27,970 bases of DNA, taken from Candidatus Accumulibacter propinquus (GTDB lineage Bacteria; Pseudomonadota; Gammaproteobacteria; Burkholderiales; Rhodocyclaceae). Numbering within the stretch: position 1 is the stretch's first letter; each line of letters begins with the position of its first letter. The notes under the pieces were generated by a model. It worked only from the letters and a program-made list of their open reading frames with translations, was not told where the DNA came from and ran no database searches. The stretch spans positions 1 through 27,970 of the forward strand of contig JADKBU010000059.1 of the NCBI GenBank assembly GCA_016714935.1. The letters run 5' to 3'. A program made the position numbers and the translations under genes. Below, piece after piece: positions 1 through 8,414 of the stretch.

Positions 1-710
1 GGCGGCACCGACCGACGGTTGTCGGTCTTTTTCGACGCCGCAGATGGCGAGTTCGGCGGCAGGGTTCTTCTGGTGCTCGGCGACGAAGCGCGCCGATTGC
101 ACGAACATGCCGCCGGAACCGCAGGCCGGGGTCGAGGATGCGGCCGTGGAAGGGTTCGATGATTTCGGCCAGCAGCTTGACGATGCTGTCGGCGTGTAAA
201 CTCGCCGCCGCCCTGGCCCTCGGTCATGGCGAATTCGCCGAGGAAGTATTCGTAGATGCGCCCGAAAGCGTCATAGTCCAGCGTGGCCGGAATCTCGGAC
301 ACCAGCTAGCGAAGCAGTTCAGCAGGCAGGGTGCTGGTGGAACAAGGTTGTAGGTCTTGGGCAGCACGCCGACCGGCTACGGGTTGTGCTTCTCGATCTC
401 AGCGCATCGCGGCGTTGACCTGGCGCCGATGTCGGCCACCTCGGGCAGCGTCAGCAGGTAGTCGAAGCGCCTCGGCGGCGAGGTAGAGGATGCCTTCGGC
501 ATGATAAGGCAGCAGGCTCATCGATGCGGCTGCCGCGCCGGGATGATGCGCTGGCGCCTGCGAGCTTGCTGCGCAGGACGGCAGCTTGGACCTCGGCAGA
601 AAGCGCAGGAAGATCAGGCCGAGGATGGGGCCGGAGTACTCCTGAGGCAGATTGGCACAGAACTGGTCTGACGACGCCCACAGGCGTTTTTCGAGCGAGG
701 TGGGTAGCAT
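1..710 (-). pseudogene. hsdM: Type I restriction-modification DNA methyltransferase subunit (HsdM), frameshifted and cut by the window edge
   Basis: HsdM transfers a methyl group from SAM to adenine as part of a type I restriction-modification complex. Recognisable blocks appear in family order but in different frames. They are an N-terminal LEKRLWASSDQ...EYSGPILGLIFLRF segment (about 700-610), YHAEGILYLAAEA (about 510-470), VNAAMR (about 415), LPKTYNL (about 360), a stretch containing YDAFGRIYEYFLGEFAMTEGQGGGEF (about 300-205), and LAEIIEPFHGRILDP. The last runs into the SAM-binding DPACGSGGMFVQSARF motif only if one C is removed near position 130. At least five frame breaks are needed. The chosen start is an ATG at 710, directly before the first conserved block. 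The catalytic NPPF motif would lie beyond the window, and no hsdS or hsdR is visible. As written it cannot make a methyltransferase. Sequencing error and true decay are both possible. Confidence 0.85.
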
Positions 711-759
711 CTTTTCAGAGGGCAATCCAGAGCATGCGATGTGGAAATCGGGGAAACCG

Positions 760-901
760 CTATTTGCGAAGGCGCGGCCGCCACCACCCGCCACGCGCGG
801 TCCAGGCACTGGCCTCGCGTTCGAAGAGCTCCAGCCACGGTACTGCGCATGCGTGAAGAAAACCAGCGCAAGCAGACCGACGATCAGTTGGCCTTGGTCA
901 T
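760..901 (-). pseudogene. Small single-helix membrane protein, two frame breaks
   Basis: This tiny gene starts at an ATG whose last bases overlap the TGA stop of the DUF4178 gene (ATGA, 898-901), which indicates translational coupling. The first five codons read MTKAN and are followed at once by a stop. Restoring one base near 886 opens a hydrophobic segment, LIVGLLALVFFTHAQYRGW. A second restored base near 826 gives LFEREASAW and a basic tail ending at a TAG at 760-762. The corrected product would be about 47 residues: one transmembrane helix, a YRGW motif and a short basic tail. I recall YRGW-bearing small proteins beside DUF4178 genes but cannot verify this here. No function is assigned. 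Confidence 0.5.
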
Positions 902-2796
902 ATCGGTACCGCCGTCGGCGGGTCGCTCTCGCTCCAGCGTCGCGCCTCGAAGGCACTCCTCCGCCAACGCGAAAGCAGGGGGAAAACGGCAAGGAAAATC
1001 AGCAGCAGCACGAAGTTCGACCATCCCGCGGGATTGCGAACGACTTCCAGCGTGTCGGCGACGGCAACCGTATTGTCAGTTCCCAGTTCGTACTCGATGA
1101 CCAGGTAGTAGGTTCCCGCCGGCACGACGCCCCGAAGACCATCTCGTCGGATGCTGATCCTTCTGACCAGCTCTCGTCGTCCTCGACACCTTTGTAGTAA
1201 CTGATTTCCTGCGGCCCTCATAGGCCTCGCCGGTATTTTTTCGACCAGGGTGGTATTGAGCGACAGCCAGTTGTTTGGCCAGATCGGTGTCGTGGCGGAC
1301 CAGCAGGGCACGGCACGGCCTTCAGGACAAATTCCTGAGTGTTCAGCGTCGCCTCCTCGTTCAGCGACGACAGTACCAACTGCTGCCTGAGTACCACCTG
1401 CGAGGCGAAGATGAAGGCGAACGCCAGTTGCAGCACCGTGGCAGCCAGGGCCAGGATCCAGAACGTGCGACAGATGCGACGGTGCCGCTCCAGCAGGGGT
1501 TCGGCTGGTTGGCAGAGATCGATGCGTTTTCGGCGCAGGTGTCCTGACCGCAAACGCGGCGCAGACCTCGTCGGGTTCCAGGTATTCGGATTGCGACCAG
1601 TTTGCTTCCTTTGCCGTGACCTCGCGGGAGAGCAGCAGGGGCGGACAGACAAAGTCGTCGATCTGGCAGGTCTCTCCGACGGCAACCCGCCAGTAGAACT
1701 CGCCGACGACGTAGATGACCTCGGCCTGGCCGCTGTTGAACAGGCTTGAACTTTGACCGCCGTGCTAGAAGTCGCGCTGCCCGCGGGCGACTGATGGCGG
1801 GTTGGAGAGCGTGCGCGCATGGTTCCAGTGTCCCTGGTACTCGATCAGCCAGGCAAAGCCCTGCTGCACATTGAACAGCAGGTATTCCGACCAGGTGTAG
1901 TCGGTGCCTTCCGATGTCGTGCGGCGGCGCATGAAGCCGATCACTTCCCAGTTGACGCCGCGCAGCGTGCCCTGACTGCCGAGTGGCAGCCAGGGTATTT
2001 CGCGCAGGGCCTGCGCCGCGCCGGCCAGCAGCCTGAAGTCCTGGTTCTCGACCCCGATGATCGACCCGCAACTGTCGCAGGCGATGCTTTCGATGGCTGG
2101 TGAATGAATGCGCAGCGGCGCGGCACAGCGCGGACAATTGAAGGCGCGCGCGCCTCGACCGTCGGCGCCTCCGCCTGTCGGGTCGCCTGTTCCCTGAGCT
2201 TCTCCAGTTGCAGGTCGGCGAAGGCACACCGTCTGGCCAACAAAAACCAGTGGCGGCGTCTCGCTGTAATCGATGGTGACGTAACGATCGTTGCTGCGCA
2301 GATCGGCCGTATTGACATCGTAGCCGGCAGCGACCTTGAACGGCAGTTCGCCCTGCCCGGCGATGCAGCGCGCCGTTTCGAGATCGGCCACCCGGAAGCT
2401 GCGTCCGTCGAGGGTGACCGGCATCGGTGCCAGCGTTTCGAACGCCGGCAGGGATCGGCGACCGCCACCTGCGCGCTGACAATCCATTCGCCGGCGGCTT
2501 CGGCCAGCCACGCGCCCCGCCCATCATCGAACAGGATGTGCCACTCGTTCCAGATCCCCGCTTCGTACTTCAGCTGGATACGCCCGATGACCAGGAAGTG
2601 CCGGCTGCGGAATCCCCTTCGCTACCGATCTGGATCGGTGACTGTCTTCGAGCAGCTCGGCCATGCGCCCGAGGTTCTGCAAATCCTCGCCACTACGCAA
2701 CAGCGTGCTGCGGCAGAAATCGCAGACGACGTACAGCGAGGTCGCCGAGCGGAAGGCGACCGGCGCCCCGCAGGACGGGCAACTCGCTTTCTTCAC
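898..2796 (-). pseudogene. Zinc-ribbon DUF4178 membrane protein, many frame breaks
   Basis: The product begins at a GTG at 2796 with a zinc ribbon, CPSCG (residues 6-10) and CDFC. DUF4178-like blocks follow (WNEWHILFDDG, YVTIDYSETPPLVFVGQTV), then a second ribbon (CPRC, CDSCGSIIG) and a second DUF4178 block (WSEYLLFN, GFAWLIEYQGHWN). Next come FNSGQAEVIYVVGEFYWRV and a hydrophobic helix (FWILALAATVLQLAFAFIFA). A predicted extracytoplasmic beta segment (GTYYLVIEYELG) and a second helix (NFVLLLIFLAVFPLLS) end the protein at TGA 898-900. These lie in three alternating frames, with breaks near 2640, 2618, 2455, 2230, 2150, 1770, 1550, 1310, 1228, 1205 and 1118. The corrected length is about 630 residues. 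DUF4178 proteins are recurrent neighbours of PspA, SPFH and DUF350 genes in bacterial membrane-stress loci; the biochemical role is unknown. Confidence 0.75.
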
Positions 2797-2837
2797 CGGT
2801 CCGGCTTAAGGCAGTGCTGCTCTGGTGGGCACGCGGA

Positions 2838-3747
2838 TCAAACCAGCTTGCCCAGCAACTCGGCCTTCTTGGCGTCGAACTCCGCCTGCGAGAGGATGCC
2901 CTTGCTCACCAGCCCGTGCAGCTTCTCGAGCGTCGCGACCACGGCGTCGGCACTGCCGGCGGAGTCAGGCGGCAATGCCGACGCCGTGCGCCAGGTTGGC
3001 CCCGGCCTGCACGGGGCCTGTGCCACCGTCGTCGACATCGTCTGGCCAATTCCCAGGCCGGCGCCGAGGCCGGCACCCAGGCCGGCAATGCCGCCTTCGT
3101 TCTGCGCCGCCAGCGCAATGCTGCTCGCCATCTGGTACTGGGTATAGCGGCCAAGATCGCCGATCATGTTCATGGCGATGCGGGTATCGAGAATTTTCTG
3201 CAGTTCTTCCGGCAGCGTGACGTTCTGCACCACAAAGCTGTCGAGCGCCAGTCCGTAGCGGTCGAATACCGCCTCCAGCTTGCCTTTCAGGGCCCGACCC
3301 AATTCGTCCTGGTTGGCCGCCATGTCGATGAACGGTACGCCCGATTCTCGAAGAGGTCGGTCATCGAGCTGATCACCAGGTTGCGCAACTGACCATCGAG
3401 GTCGGTAACGGTGTATTGCTCGCGCGTGCCCGAAATCTCGCTATGAAATTTGCGTGCATCGGCGAGCTTGTAGGAATAGATGCCGAAGGCACGCATGCGC
3501 ACCATCCCGAAGTCCTTGTCGCGGATGGTGATCGGGTTGGGTGTTCCCCACTTGCAGTCGAGTTGCAGGCGCGTCGAGAAGAAATAGACGTCCGACTTGA
3601 AGGGCGACTCGAAGAGCTTGTCCCAGTTCTTCAGGTTGGTCAGCACCGGCAGCGTCCGGGTAGTCAGCTTGTACAGTCCGGGGCCGAAGACATCGGCCAC
3701 CTGGCCTTCGTTGACGAATACCGCGATCTGCGAATCGCGTACCGTCA
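2838..3747 (-). pseudogene. SPFH/band-7 (virion core protein family) protein with C-terminal SHOCT domain, N-terminus lost and frameshifted
   Basis: The reading frame enters at LTVRDSQIAVFVNEGQVADV. It continues through an SPFH domain (GPGLYKLTTRTLPVLTNLKNW, FFSTRLQLDCKWGTPNPI, DFGMVRMRAFGIYSYKL, FHSEISGTREQY) and breaks near 3335. It resumes with MAANQDELGRAL...VQNVTLPEELQKILD, then a Gly/Ala-rich linker, and ends in a SHOCT module (LEKLHGLVSKGILSQAEFDAKKAEL) before TGA 2838-2840. A pair of compensating shifts probably lies near 2990-3020. The usual first 40 or so residues (the FIDIIEW...WRFP region) are absent because the gene joins straight onto the DUF350 gene. SPFH proteins oligomerise on membranes. 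SHOCT tails are linked to oligomerisation or membrane association. In Bacillus the relative YdjI works with a PspA homologue. Function here is inferred only. Confidence 0.75.
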
Positions 3748-4081
3748 GGCCAGCTTGCCGGCGGGAACGTCCTGCGTGAGCTGTGGCAAGGGTGAATCTG
3801 GCGACCAGGTAGGCCAGAATCTGGATGATGCCGGCGATTGCCCCCAGGATGCCAGGCCGATCAGCGTATCGCTGTGGGCGATGACGTTGGCTACCGGCAT
3901 GGCGAAACCGAGCAGCGCACCCGACAGGCTGACCGCGGCGGCGCTGTTGCCGGCACGAATCAGGCCATCTCAGGGTACGGCGTGACGTTGAGGTAGACCA
4001 GCAGGAACAGGGCAGCAACACCATCGCCACGGCGAAATACGCCAGAAAGGCGGGCAGTGTCGTCATCAGGTGCGCGGGCAT
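3745..4081 (-). pseudogene. DUF350 (UPF0719, YjfL-like) membrane protein, frameshifted and missing its last helix
   Basis: The chosen start is the ATG at 4081, which has AGGAG seven bases upstream (4088-4092). The product begins MPAHLMTTLPAFLAYFAV. After correcting breaks near 4010, 3968, 3855 and 3790, the sequence continues as LFLLVYLNVTPYPEM, LIRAGNSAAAVSLSGALLGF, AMPVANVIAHSDTLIGL, AIAGIIQILAYLVARFTL and QLTQDVPAGKLA, then TGA. DUF350 proteins normally have about 130 residues with two helix pairs, and continue past GKLA into a final helix. That helix is missing here, because the next bases already belong to the SPFH gene. DUF350 proteins are integral inner-membrane proteins of unknown activity that neighbour PspA, SPFH and DUF4178 genes. 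The gap to coaX is 33 nt, so read-through from that operon is likely. Confidence 0.75.
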
Positions 4082-4114
4082 GCGGCTTCTCCTGTTTATC
4101 GGCAATGGCACGAG

Positions 4115-4833
4115 CTACCGCGATTCGGCATAGCGTACCAGCCCGTTAAGGATCAGATTGTCCGCCAACTGGAACGGGATCTTCAAGTGCGCCGCCAGCG
4201 GTGCGGCGGCGCCGCCGGTCAGCAGGCAACGGCGCCGTGCGCCGTGGCGATGACCGCAAACATGCGCTCGACCGCTCCGAGTTGGGCCTGCAGGCAACCG
4301 CTGACGATGGCGTCCATGGTATTGCGCGGCTCGCTGCGAAATACACCATCGGCGAGCGGCAGCTGAGCGGTATTGTCGGCCAGCGCCGCGCGCATCAGGT
4401 CGAAACCGGGAAGGATCAAGCCGCCGCGAAACACCCCGTCGGCATCGAGCAGGTCGACCGTGGTCGCGGTGCCGGCGCAAACCACCAGGCACGCGTGCTC
4501 AAGCAGCGCGCGCGCACCGATCAGTGCCGCCCAGCGATCGGCTCCGAGTTGCCCCGGAAACTCGTAGGTATTGCGGACGCCGCAAGCCTCGGCGCTGGCG
4601 TGCAGGAAAGAGACCCTGGCGTGGCGCCCGGCGAGGAGTGCGGAGAGGGTCGCTGCGACCTCGCTGCCGGCGACGTTGCAGACCATGACGCGCGCGTCCG
4701 CCGGCCACTCGTCGGCGGCCTCGCTCAACCAGGCGACATCCGCAGTCGCCAGAACGCCGCTGTCGAGCCAGCCGGTTCCGTCATGGACACCCCACTTGAT
4801 ACGGCTGTTGCCGGCGTCGATCGCGATGTTCAT
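4115..4833 (-). CDS. coaX: Type III pantothenate kinase, one frame break near its C-terminus
   Basis: CoaX phosphorylates pantothenate with ATP, the first step of coenzyme A synthesis. The N-terminal phosphate motif DAGNSRIKWG (residues 6-15), the pantothenate-binding GADRWAALIGA and the CAGTATTVD motif are all present. The uninterrupted frame stops after 204 residues with HGAVAC at 4219. The family-typical ending (CLLTGGAAAPLAAHLK, ILNGLVRYAESR) follows in another frame down to TAG 4115-4117. One missing base near 4226 accounts for this. Corrected length is about 239 residues, normal for the family. The start ATG overlaps the birA stop by 4 nt (ATGA). Because CoA synthesis is essential, a sequencing error is more likely than a dead gene, unless another kinase exists elsewhere. 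This is the last frame break seen before the clean remainder of the window. Confidence 0.85.
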
Positions 4834-5636
4834 GCCGCGCGCAGCGAGAGGTCACCGGACAGACAACGTTCGATCCCGGCAGCCGTTCGCAACAGCAGGG
4901 CGCCGTCGCTGTCGGCCCCGAGACAGATGCCCTCGCGGTCAAGAAGCCCGCCGTTGAGCAGCCGCACGGCGCGTTCCTGCCAGACATGGTGCGCCTGCCA
5001 TTCCTCGCGCAGGACGCTGAAACCAGCCACCGCGAAACGATCGAGGACGACCGCCAGCTCAAGCAGGATGCGCGCCAACAATTGATGACGATCGGGCGGG
5101 GGCGAGGAGGCTTGCGACAACGAGGCCGGCCGATGCAGGAATTCCTCTGCGCCGGCAGCGGGCAGCAGCAGGTTCAGGCCGATACCCATCACCGCGACCA
5201 TGCCGTCGGGCTGGGCGTCGAGTTCAACCAGGATGCCACCGAGTTTTCCACCGTCGAGCAGGATGTCGTTCGGCCACTTCAAACCGATACCGGGAACTCC
5301 GCAGTTTTCGAGAGCACGCGCCACGGCGACGCCAACGGCCAGCGACAGGCCCGCCAGTCTTGCAACACCGCCAGTGAAACGCCACAACACGGAAAAGGTC
5401 AGGCCGGATTCCGCGGAAGACCACCAGCTCCGGCCACGTCTGCCGCGGCCCGCCGTCTGTCGGTCGGCAATCAGGACCGATCCCGACGTCGCATCCTGGC
5501 GTGCCCGTTCGAGCAGGAGCGTACTGGTCGAACCGCATTCGCGCAACGCCTCGATGGTAAATCGACCGCTTGCCCCGCCGAGCAGGGACCGCAGGCGGGC
5601 GGGATCGATCTGGCAAGAGTGAAGAGAAGGGTCCAT
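4830..5636 (-). CDS. birA: Biotin--[acetyl-CoA-carboxylase] ligase, no DNA-binding domain
   Basis: BirA activates biotin to biotinyl-AMP and attaches it to the carrier-protein lysine of biotin-dependent carboxylases. The signature GRGRRGRSWWS loop is at about residues 64-74, followed by GLKWPNDILLDGGKLGGILVE (substrate and ATP pocket) and a small C-terminal domain near LLNGGLLDREGICLG. From ATG 5636 the product is 268 residues. It lacks the N-terminal winged helix of the E. coli repressor-type enzyme, so it should act only as a ligase. The frame is open further upstream, but that stretch overlaps ntrC and resembles no BirA sequence. The spacing is 38 nt after ntrC with a 4-nt overlap into coaX, so all three are probably co-transcribed. 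No strong Shine-Dalgarno precedes the start, so the exact start is moderately certain. Confidence 0.9.
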   Translation of the reverse strand: MDPSLHSCQIDPARLRSLLGGASGRFTIEALRECGSTSTLLLERARQDATSGSVLIADRQTAGRGRRGRSWWSSAESGLTFSVLWRFTGGVARLAGLSLAVGVAVARALENCGVPGIGLKWPNDILLDGGKLGGILVELDAQPDGMVAVMGIGLNLLLPAAGAEEFLHRPASLSQASSPPPDRHQLLARILLELAVVLDRFAVAGFSVLREEWQAHHVWQERAVRLLNGGLLDREGICLGADSDGALLLRTAAGIERCLSGDLSLRAA

Positions 5637-5674
5637 GGCTTCGTCATCAGGATCAACGCCGCCATTATCGCCGA

Positions 5675-7105
5675 TTATCGTTGCATTGAGCCTTCCCGAT
5701 CTTCGATGGTGTTGGCGCCATCCAGCCCGAGTTCCTGAATCTTGCGGGTGATGGTGTTGCGGCCGATGCCCAGGGCCAGTGCCGCCTCGATGCGGCGCCC
5801 ACCGGTGTGTGCCAGCGCACGATTGATCAGCACGCGTTCGAAAGCGTGCGTCAACTTCGCGTGCACCTGGCCGGGTTCGCTGCTCAACAGGCGGTCGACT
5901 TCCTGCGCCAGGGCGTTTTCCCAATCGTGGGCGCCCACTGCCGGCAGCGCCTCGCGCAGCTCCGGCGGTAAGTCGGCGAGTTCCACCAGTTGCCCCGGCG
6001 CCATGACGGTCAGCCAGTGACAGAGATTCTCGAGTTGTCTTACGTTGCCGGAAAAATCGAGCGCGCACAAATGCTTCAAGGCTGCGTCGGAGAAGCGCTT
6101 GCCTTCGACCCCGAGGTCCTGGGCACTCTTCTGCAGGAAGTGGCGGGCCAGGATCGGGATGTCCTCGCGTCGTTCACGCAGGCTTGGCAGGCGCACGCGG
6201 ATGACATTCAGACGATGGAACAGATCCTCACGAAAAAGACCCTGGCTGACTCGCGCTTCGAGATCCTGGTGCGTCGCGGCGATGATGCGGACCTTGGTTT
6301 TCAGGGGCGAATGGCCGCCAACGCGATAATAATGGCCGTCCGAGAGAACGCGCAGCAGCCGCGTCTGCAGTTCCGCCGGCATGTCGCCGATTTCGTCCAG
6401 GAACAGCGTGCCGCCCTCGGCCTGTTCGAAACGTCCTTGTCGCTGCGCCGCGGCGCCGGTGAAAGCCCCACGCTCGTGGCCGAAGAGCTCCGACTCGAGC
6501 AGGTCGCGCGGGATCGCTGCGGTATTGATGGCAATGAAGGGTTTGTCGGCGCGTGGACTATGGCGATGCACGGCGCGCGCGACCAGTTCCTTTCCGGAAC
6601 CAGACTCGCCGGTGATCAGGACCGTCGCACTCGACTGGCTCAAACGGCCAATGGCACGGAATACCTCCTGCATCGCCGGTGCCTGGCCGAGAATCTCCGG
6701 CGTCAGTTCCACTTCATTGGGCGCACCAGTCTGGTGCAGGCTCTCGCCAATCGCGCGCCGAATCAGTTCCAGCGCCTGGTCGACGTCGAAGGGTTTCGGC
6801 AGATACTCGAATGCGCCCCCCTGGAAAGCCGATACGGCGCTCTCCAGATCCGAGTAGGCGGTCATGATGATCACCGGAATGGCCGGAAAGCGTTCCTTGA
6901 ACAACTGCAGCAACTCAAGGCCCGACTGGCCCGGCATGCGGATGTCGGAGACCAGGATTTGTGGCGCCTCAGCACCGGCGTCGAGGCGCGCCAGTGCTTC
7001 GGTCGCCGAAGAAAAACTCTGGAACGGGATTTTTTCGCGGGAAAGGGTCTTCTCGAGGACCCAACGGATTGATTTATCGTCGTCGACGATCCAGACCGGT
7101 TTCAT
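5675..7105 (-). CDS. ntrC: Nitrogen regulation response regulator NtrC (sigma-54 activator)
   Basis: NtrC, when phosphorylated by NtrB under nitrogen limitation, binds enhancer sites and drives open-complex formation by sigma-54 RNA polymerase. Domains from ATG 7105 (476 residues) are as follows. The receiver has D54 as phospho-acceptor (VSDIRMPG) and K104 (YLPKPF). The AAA+ domain has Walker A GESGSGKE at about 166-173, the sigma-54-contacting GAFTGA at 213-218, and Walker B (GTLFLDEIGD). The C-terminal Fis-type helix-turn-helix has EAALALGIGRNTITRKIQ. The start at 7105 has TGAGGA five bases upstream. Two in-frame ATGs further up (7144, 7135) lack such a site and would add non-family residues. 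It lies 60 nt after ntrB. Its likely targets in this window are the glnA and amtB promoters. Confidence 0.96.
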   Translation of the reverse strand: MKPVWIVDDDKSIRWVLEKTLSREKIPFQSFSSATEALARLDAGAEAPQILVSDIRMPGQSGLELLQLFKERFPAIPVIIMTAYSDLESAVSAFQGGAFEYLPKPFDVDQALELIRRAIGESLHQTGAPNEVELTPEILGQAPAMQEVFRAIGRLSQSSATVLITGESGSGKELVARAVHRHSPRADKPFIAINTAAIPRDLLESELFGHERGAFTGAAAQRQGRFEQAEGGTLFLDEIGDMPAELQTRLLRVLSDGHYYRVGGHSPLKTKVRIIAATHQDLEARVSQGLFREDLFHRLNVIRVRLPSLRERREDIPILARHFLQKSAQDLGVEGKRFSDAALKHLCALDFSGNVRQLENLCHWLTVMAPGQLVELADLPPELREALPAVGAHDWENALAQEVDRLLSSEPGQVHAKLTHAFERVLINRALAHTGGRRIEAALALGIGRNTITRKIQELGLDGANTIEDREGSMQR

Positions 7106-7165
7106 TGATTCCTCAGGCGGATTGGCAAGTGTCATGATCTGCAAGCAAAAAACACGCCAATAATC

Positions 7166-8272
7166 TCAGGCCAGGGGCAAGCGAATCGTGAAGCAGGTAT
7201 GGCCCGGTCGACTTTCACAATCGATCGTTCCCTGATGTTGTTGCACGAAGCTTTGCGCCAGTGTCAGCCCCAGGCCGCTGCCACCGGCCCGACCCGACAC
7301 CAGGGGATAAAACATGCGTTCGCGAATGTCGTCGGGAATTCCCGGCCCATCGTCCAGTACCTGCACTTCCAGAGCCAGACGGTGGCGTCGCTTGAACAAG
7401 GTCACCTGCCGGGCGGCTCGCGTGCGCAGGGTGATCTGTCCCTGCGCGGAGACGCTGCCGTCAGGCTGTCGCCGGATGGCCTGCGCCGCATTCCTGGCAA
7501 TATTCAGGAAAACCTGAATCAATTGTTCCCGGTCGCCAACCAGTTCCGGCAGACTGGTATCGTAGTCACGCCGGACGCTGAGCGTGGTCGGGAACTCGGC
7601 GGTCAGCAGGCTGCGTACCCGTTCCAGGATCTCGTGGATGTTCACCGGGCCGGGCTGCATCGGGCGGTGCGGCGACAGCAGGCGCCGCATCAAATCCTGC
7701 AGGCGGTCGGCCTCCTTGATGATGACCTGGGTGTATTCGCGCAAACCGGGATTGTTGAGTTCGTGCTCAAGCAATTGCGCCGCACCGCGGATGCCACCCA
7801 GAGGATTCTTGATCTCATGCACCAGGTTGCGTATCAATTCGCGATTGGCGTGTTGCTGTTCGACCAGGCGCTCTTCGCGAGTGGCCCGGAGTTGTTGATC
7901 GATCAGCCAAAGCTCGACCAGCAGGCGAGCCTCCGGGGCGTCGACGGGGTTGACCGTGCAGTTCAGTTGCAGGACGTCGCCACCCGCGAGTCGCAGTTCG
8001 ATACTCTGCCCGGTATAGCCCCAGCCGTGGTCAAGGACGCTGTGGAGCGCCGCCAGCAGTTTCGGCGGGCACTCGATGATGCCGCCCAAAGGACAGCCGG
8101 CGAAGACCTTGTTGCTGATCGCCAACAGGTTTTCGGCGGCAGGATTCAGGTAACGGATGGCCAGGCGCTCGTCGAGCAGAACCACCGCCGACGACAGCAG
8201 GTCAAGCCCTCCGAACGGATTCCCCGAACTCTCGGGAGTTCGCTTGCCATTACCGCCGTGCCTGCCGCTCAC
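7166..8272 (-). CDS. ntrB: Nitrogen regulation sensor histidine kinase NtrB
   Basis: NtrB autophosphorylates on histidine and controls NtrC phosphorylation, with PII proteins setting the kinase/phosphatase balance. The N-terminal part is a PAS sensor (LLSSAVVLLDERLAIRYLNPAAENLL). The DHp helix carries the H-box NLVHEIKNPLGG. The ATPase domain shows the N box (FLNIARNAAQA), G1 (DDGPGIPDD) and G2 (GSGLGLTLAQSF). No membrane helix is seen, which fits a cytosolic NtrB. Two adjacent GTG codons (8275 and 8272) can start the gene. The second has AAGGA at seven bases, giving 368 residues, normal for the family. The frame is open much further upstream to 8818, but that stretch runs antisense-free into the DUF4124 gene in another frame and is not NtrB-like. 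It is followed 60 nt later by ntrC. Confidence 0.94.
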   Translation of the reverse strand: MSGRHGGNGKRTPESSGNPFGGLDLLSSAVVLLDERLAIRYLNPAAENLLAISNKVFAGCPLGGIIECPPKLLAALHSVLDHGWGYTGQSIELRLAGGDVLQLNCTVNPVDAPEARLLVELWLIDQQLRATREERLVEQQHANRELIRNLVHEIKNPLGGIRGAAQLLEHELNNPGLREYTQVIIKEADRLQDLMRRLLSPHRPMQPGPVNIHEILERVRSLLTAEFPTTLSVRRDYDTSLPELVGDREQLIQVFLNIARNAAQAIRRQPDGSVSAQGQITLRTRAARQVTLFKRRHRLALEVQVLDDGPGIPDDIRERMFYPLVSGRAGGSGLGLTLAQSFVQQHQGTIDCESRPGHTCFTIRLPLA

Positions 8273-8414
8273 CACTGCGTCCTTTCTGGCCCTTGACCCG
8301 GAAGACCCTCCGGGTGGCAAGGGCGCAGTCCCCCGGTGTCCGTCGATCCATCCGGGGGGTGCCGGCGGAATCAGGCGCAACCGGTCAGGTGGCCACACCG
8401 GCAGTCCTCGACGC

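Noticed and set aside
3287..4111. A 274-codon open frame that seems to fuse a membrane segment to an SPFH domain
   Set aside because: Its middle is out-of-frame DUF350 sequence, its start lies upstream of the good ribosome site, and it breaks again before the SPFH C-terminus. It is a product of frame breaks and a deletion-like junction, not a credible fusion protein.
1..4230. Programmed ribosomal frameshifting as the cause of the many frame changes
   Set aside because: The breaks are far too numerous, occur in unrelated genes and lack slippery heptamers in the places examined.
4830..6068. A 412-residue version of BirA
   Set aside because: The extra N-terminal residues are antisense-free overlap with ntrC in another frame and show no winged-helix or biotin ligase features.
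8297..8314. Hairpin CCCGGA / TCCGGG as a terminator after the DUF4124 gene
   Set aside because: Only six base pairs and no T-run on the minus strand; it lies immediately before the ntrB ribosome site and is probably chance.
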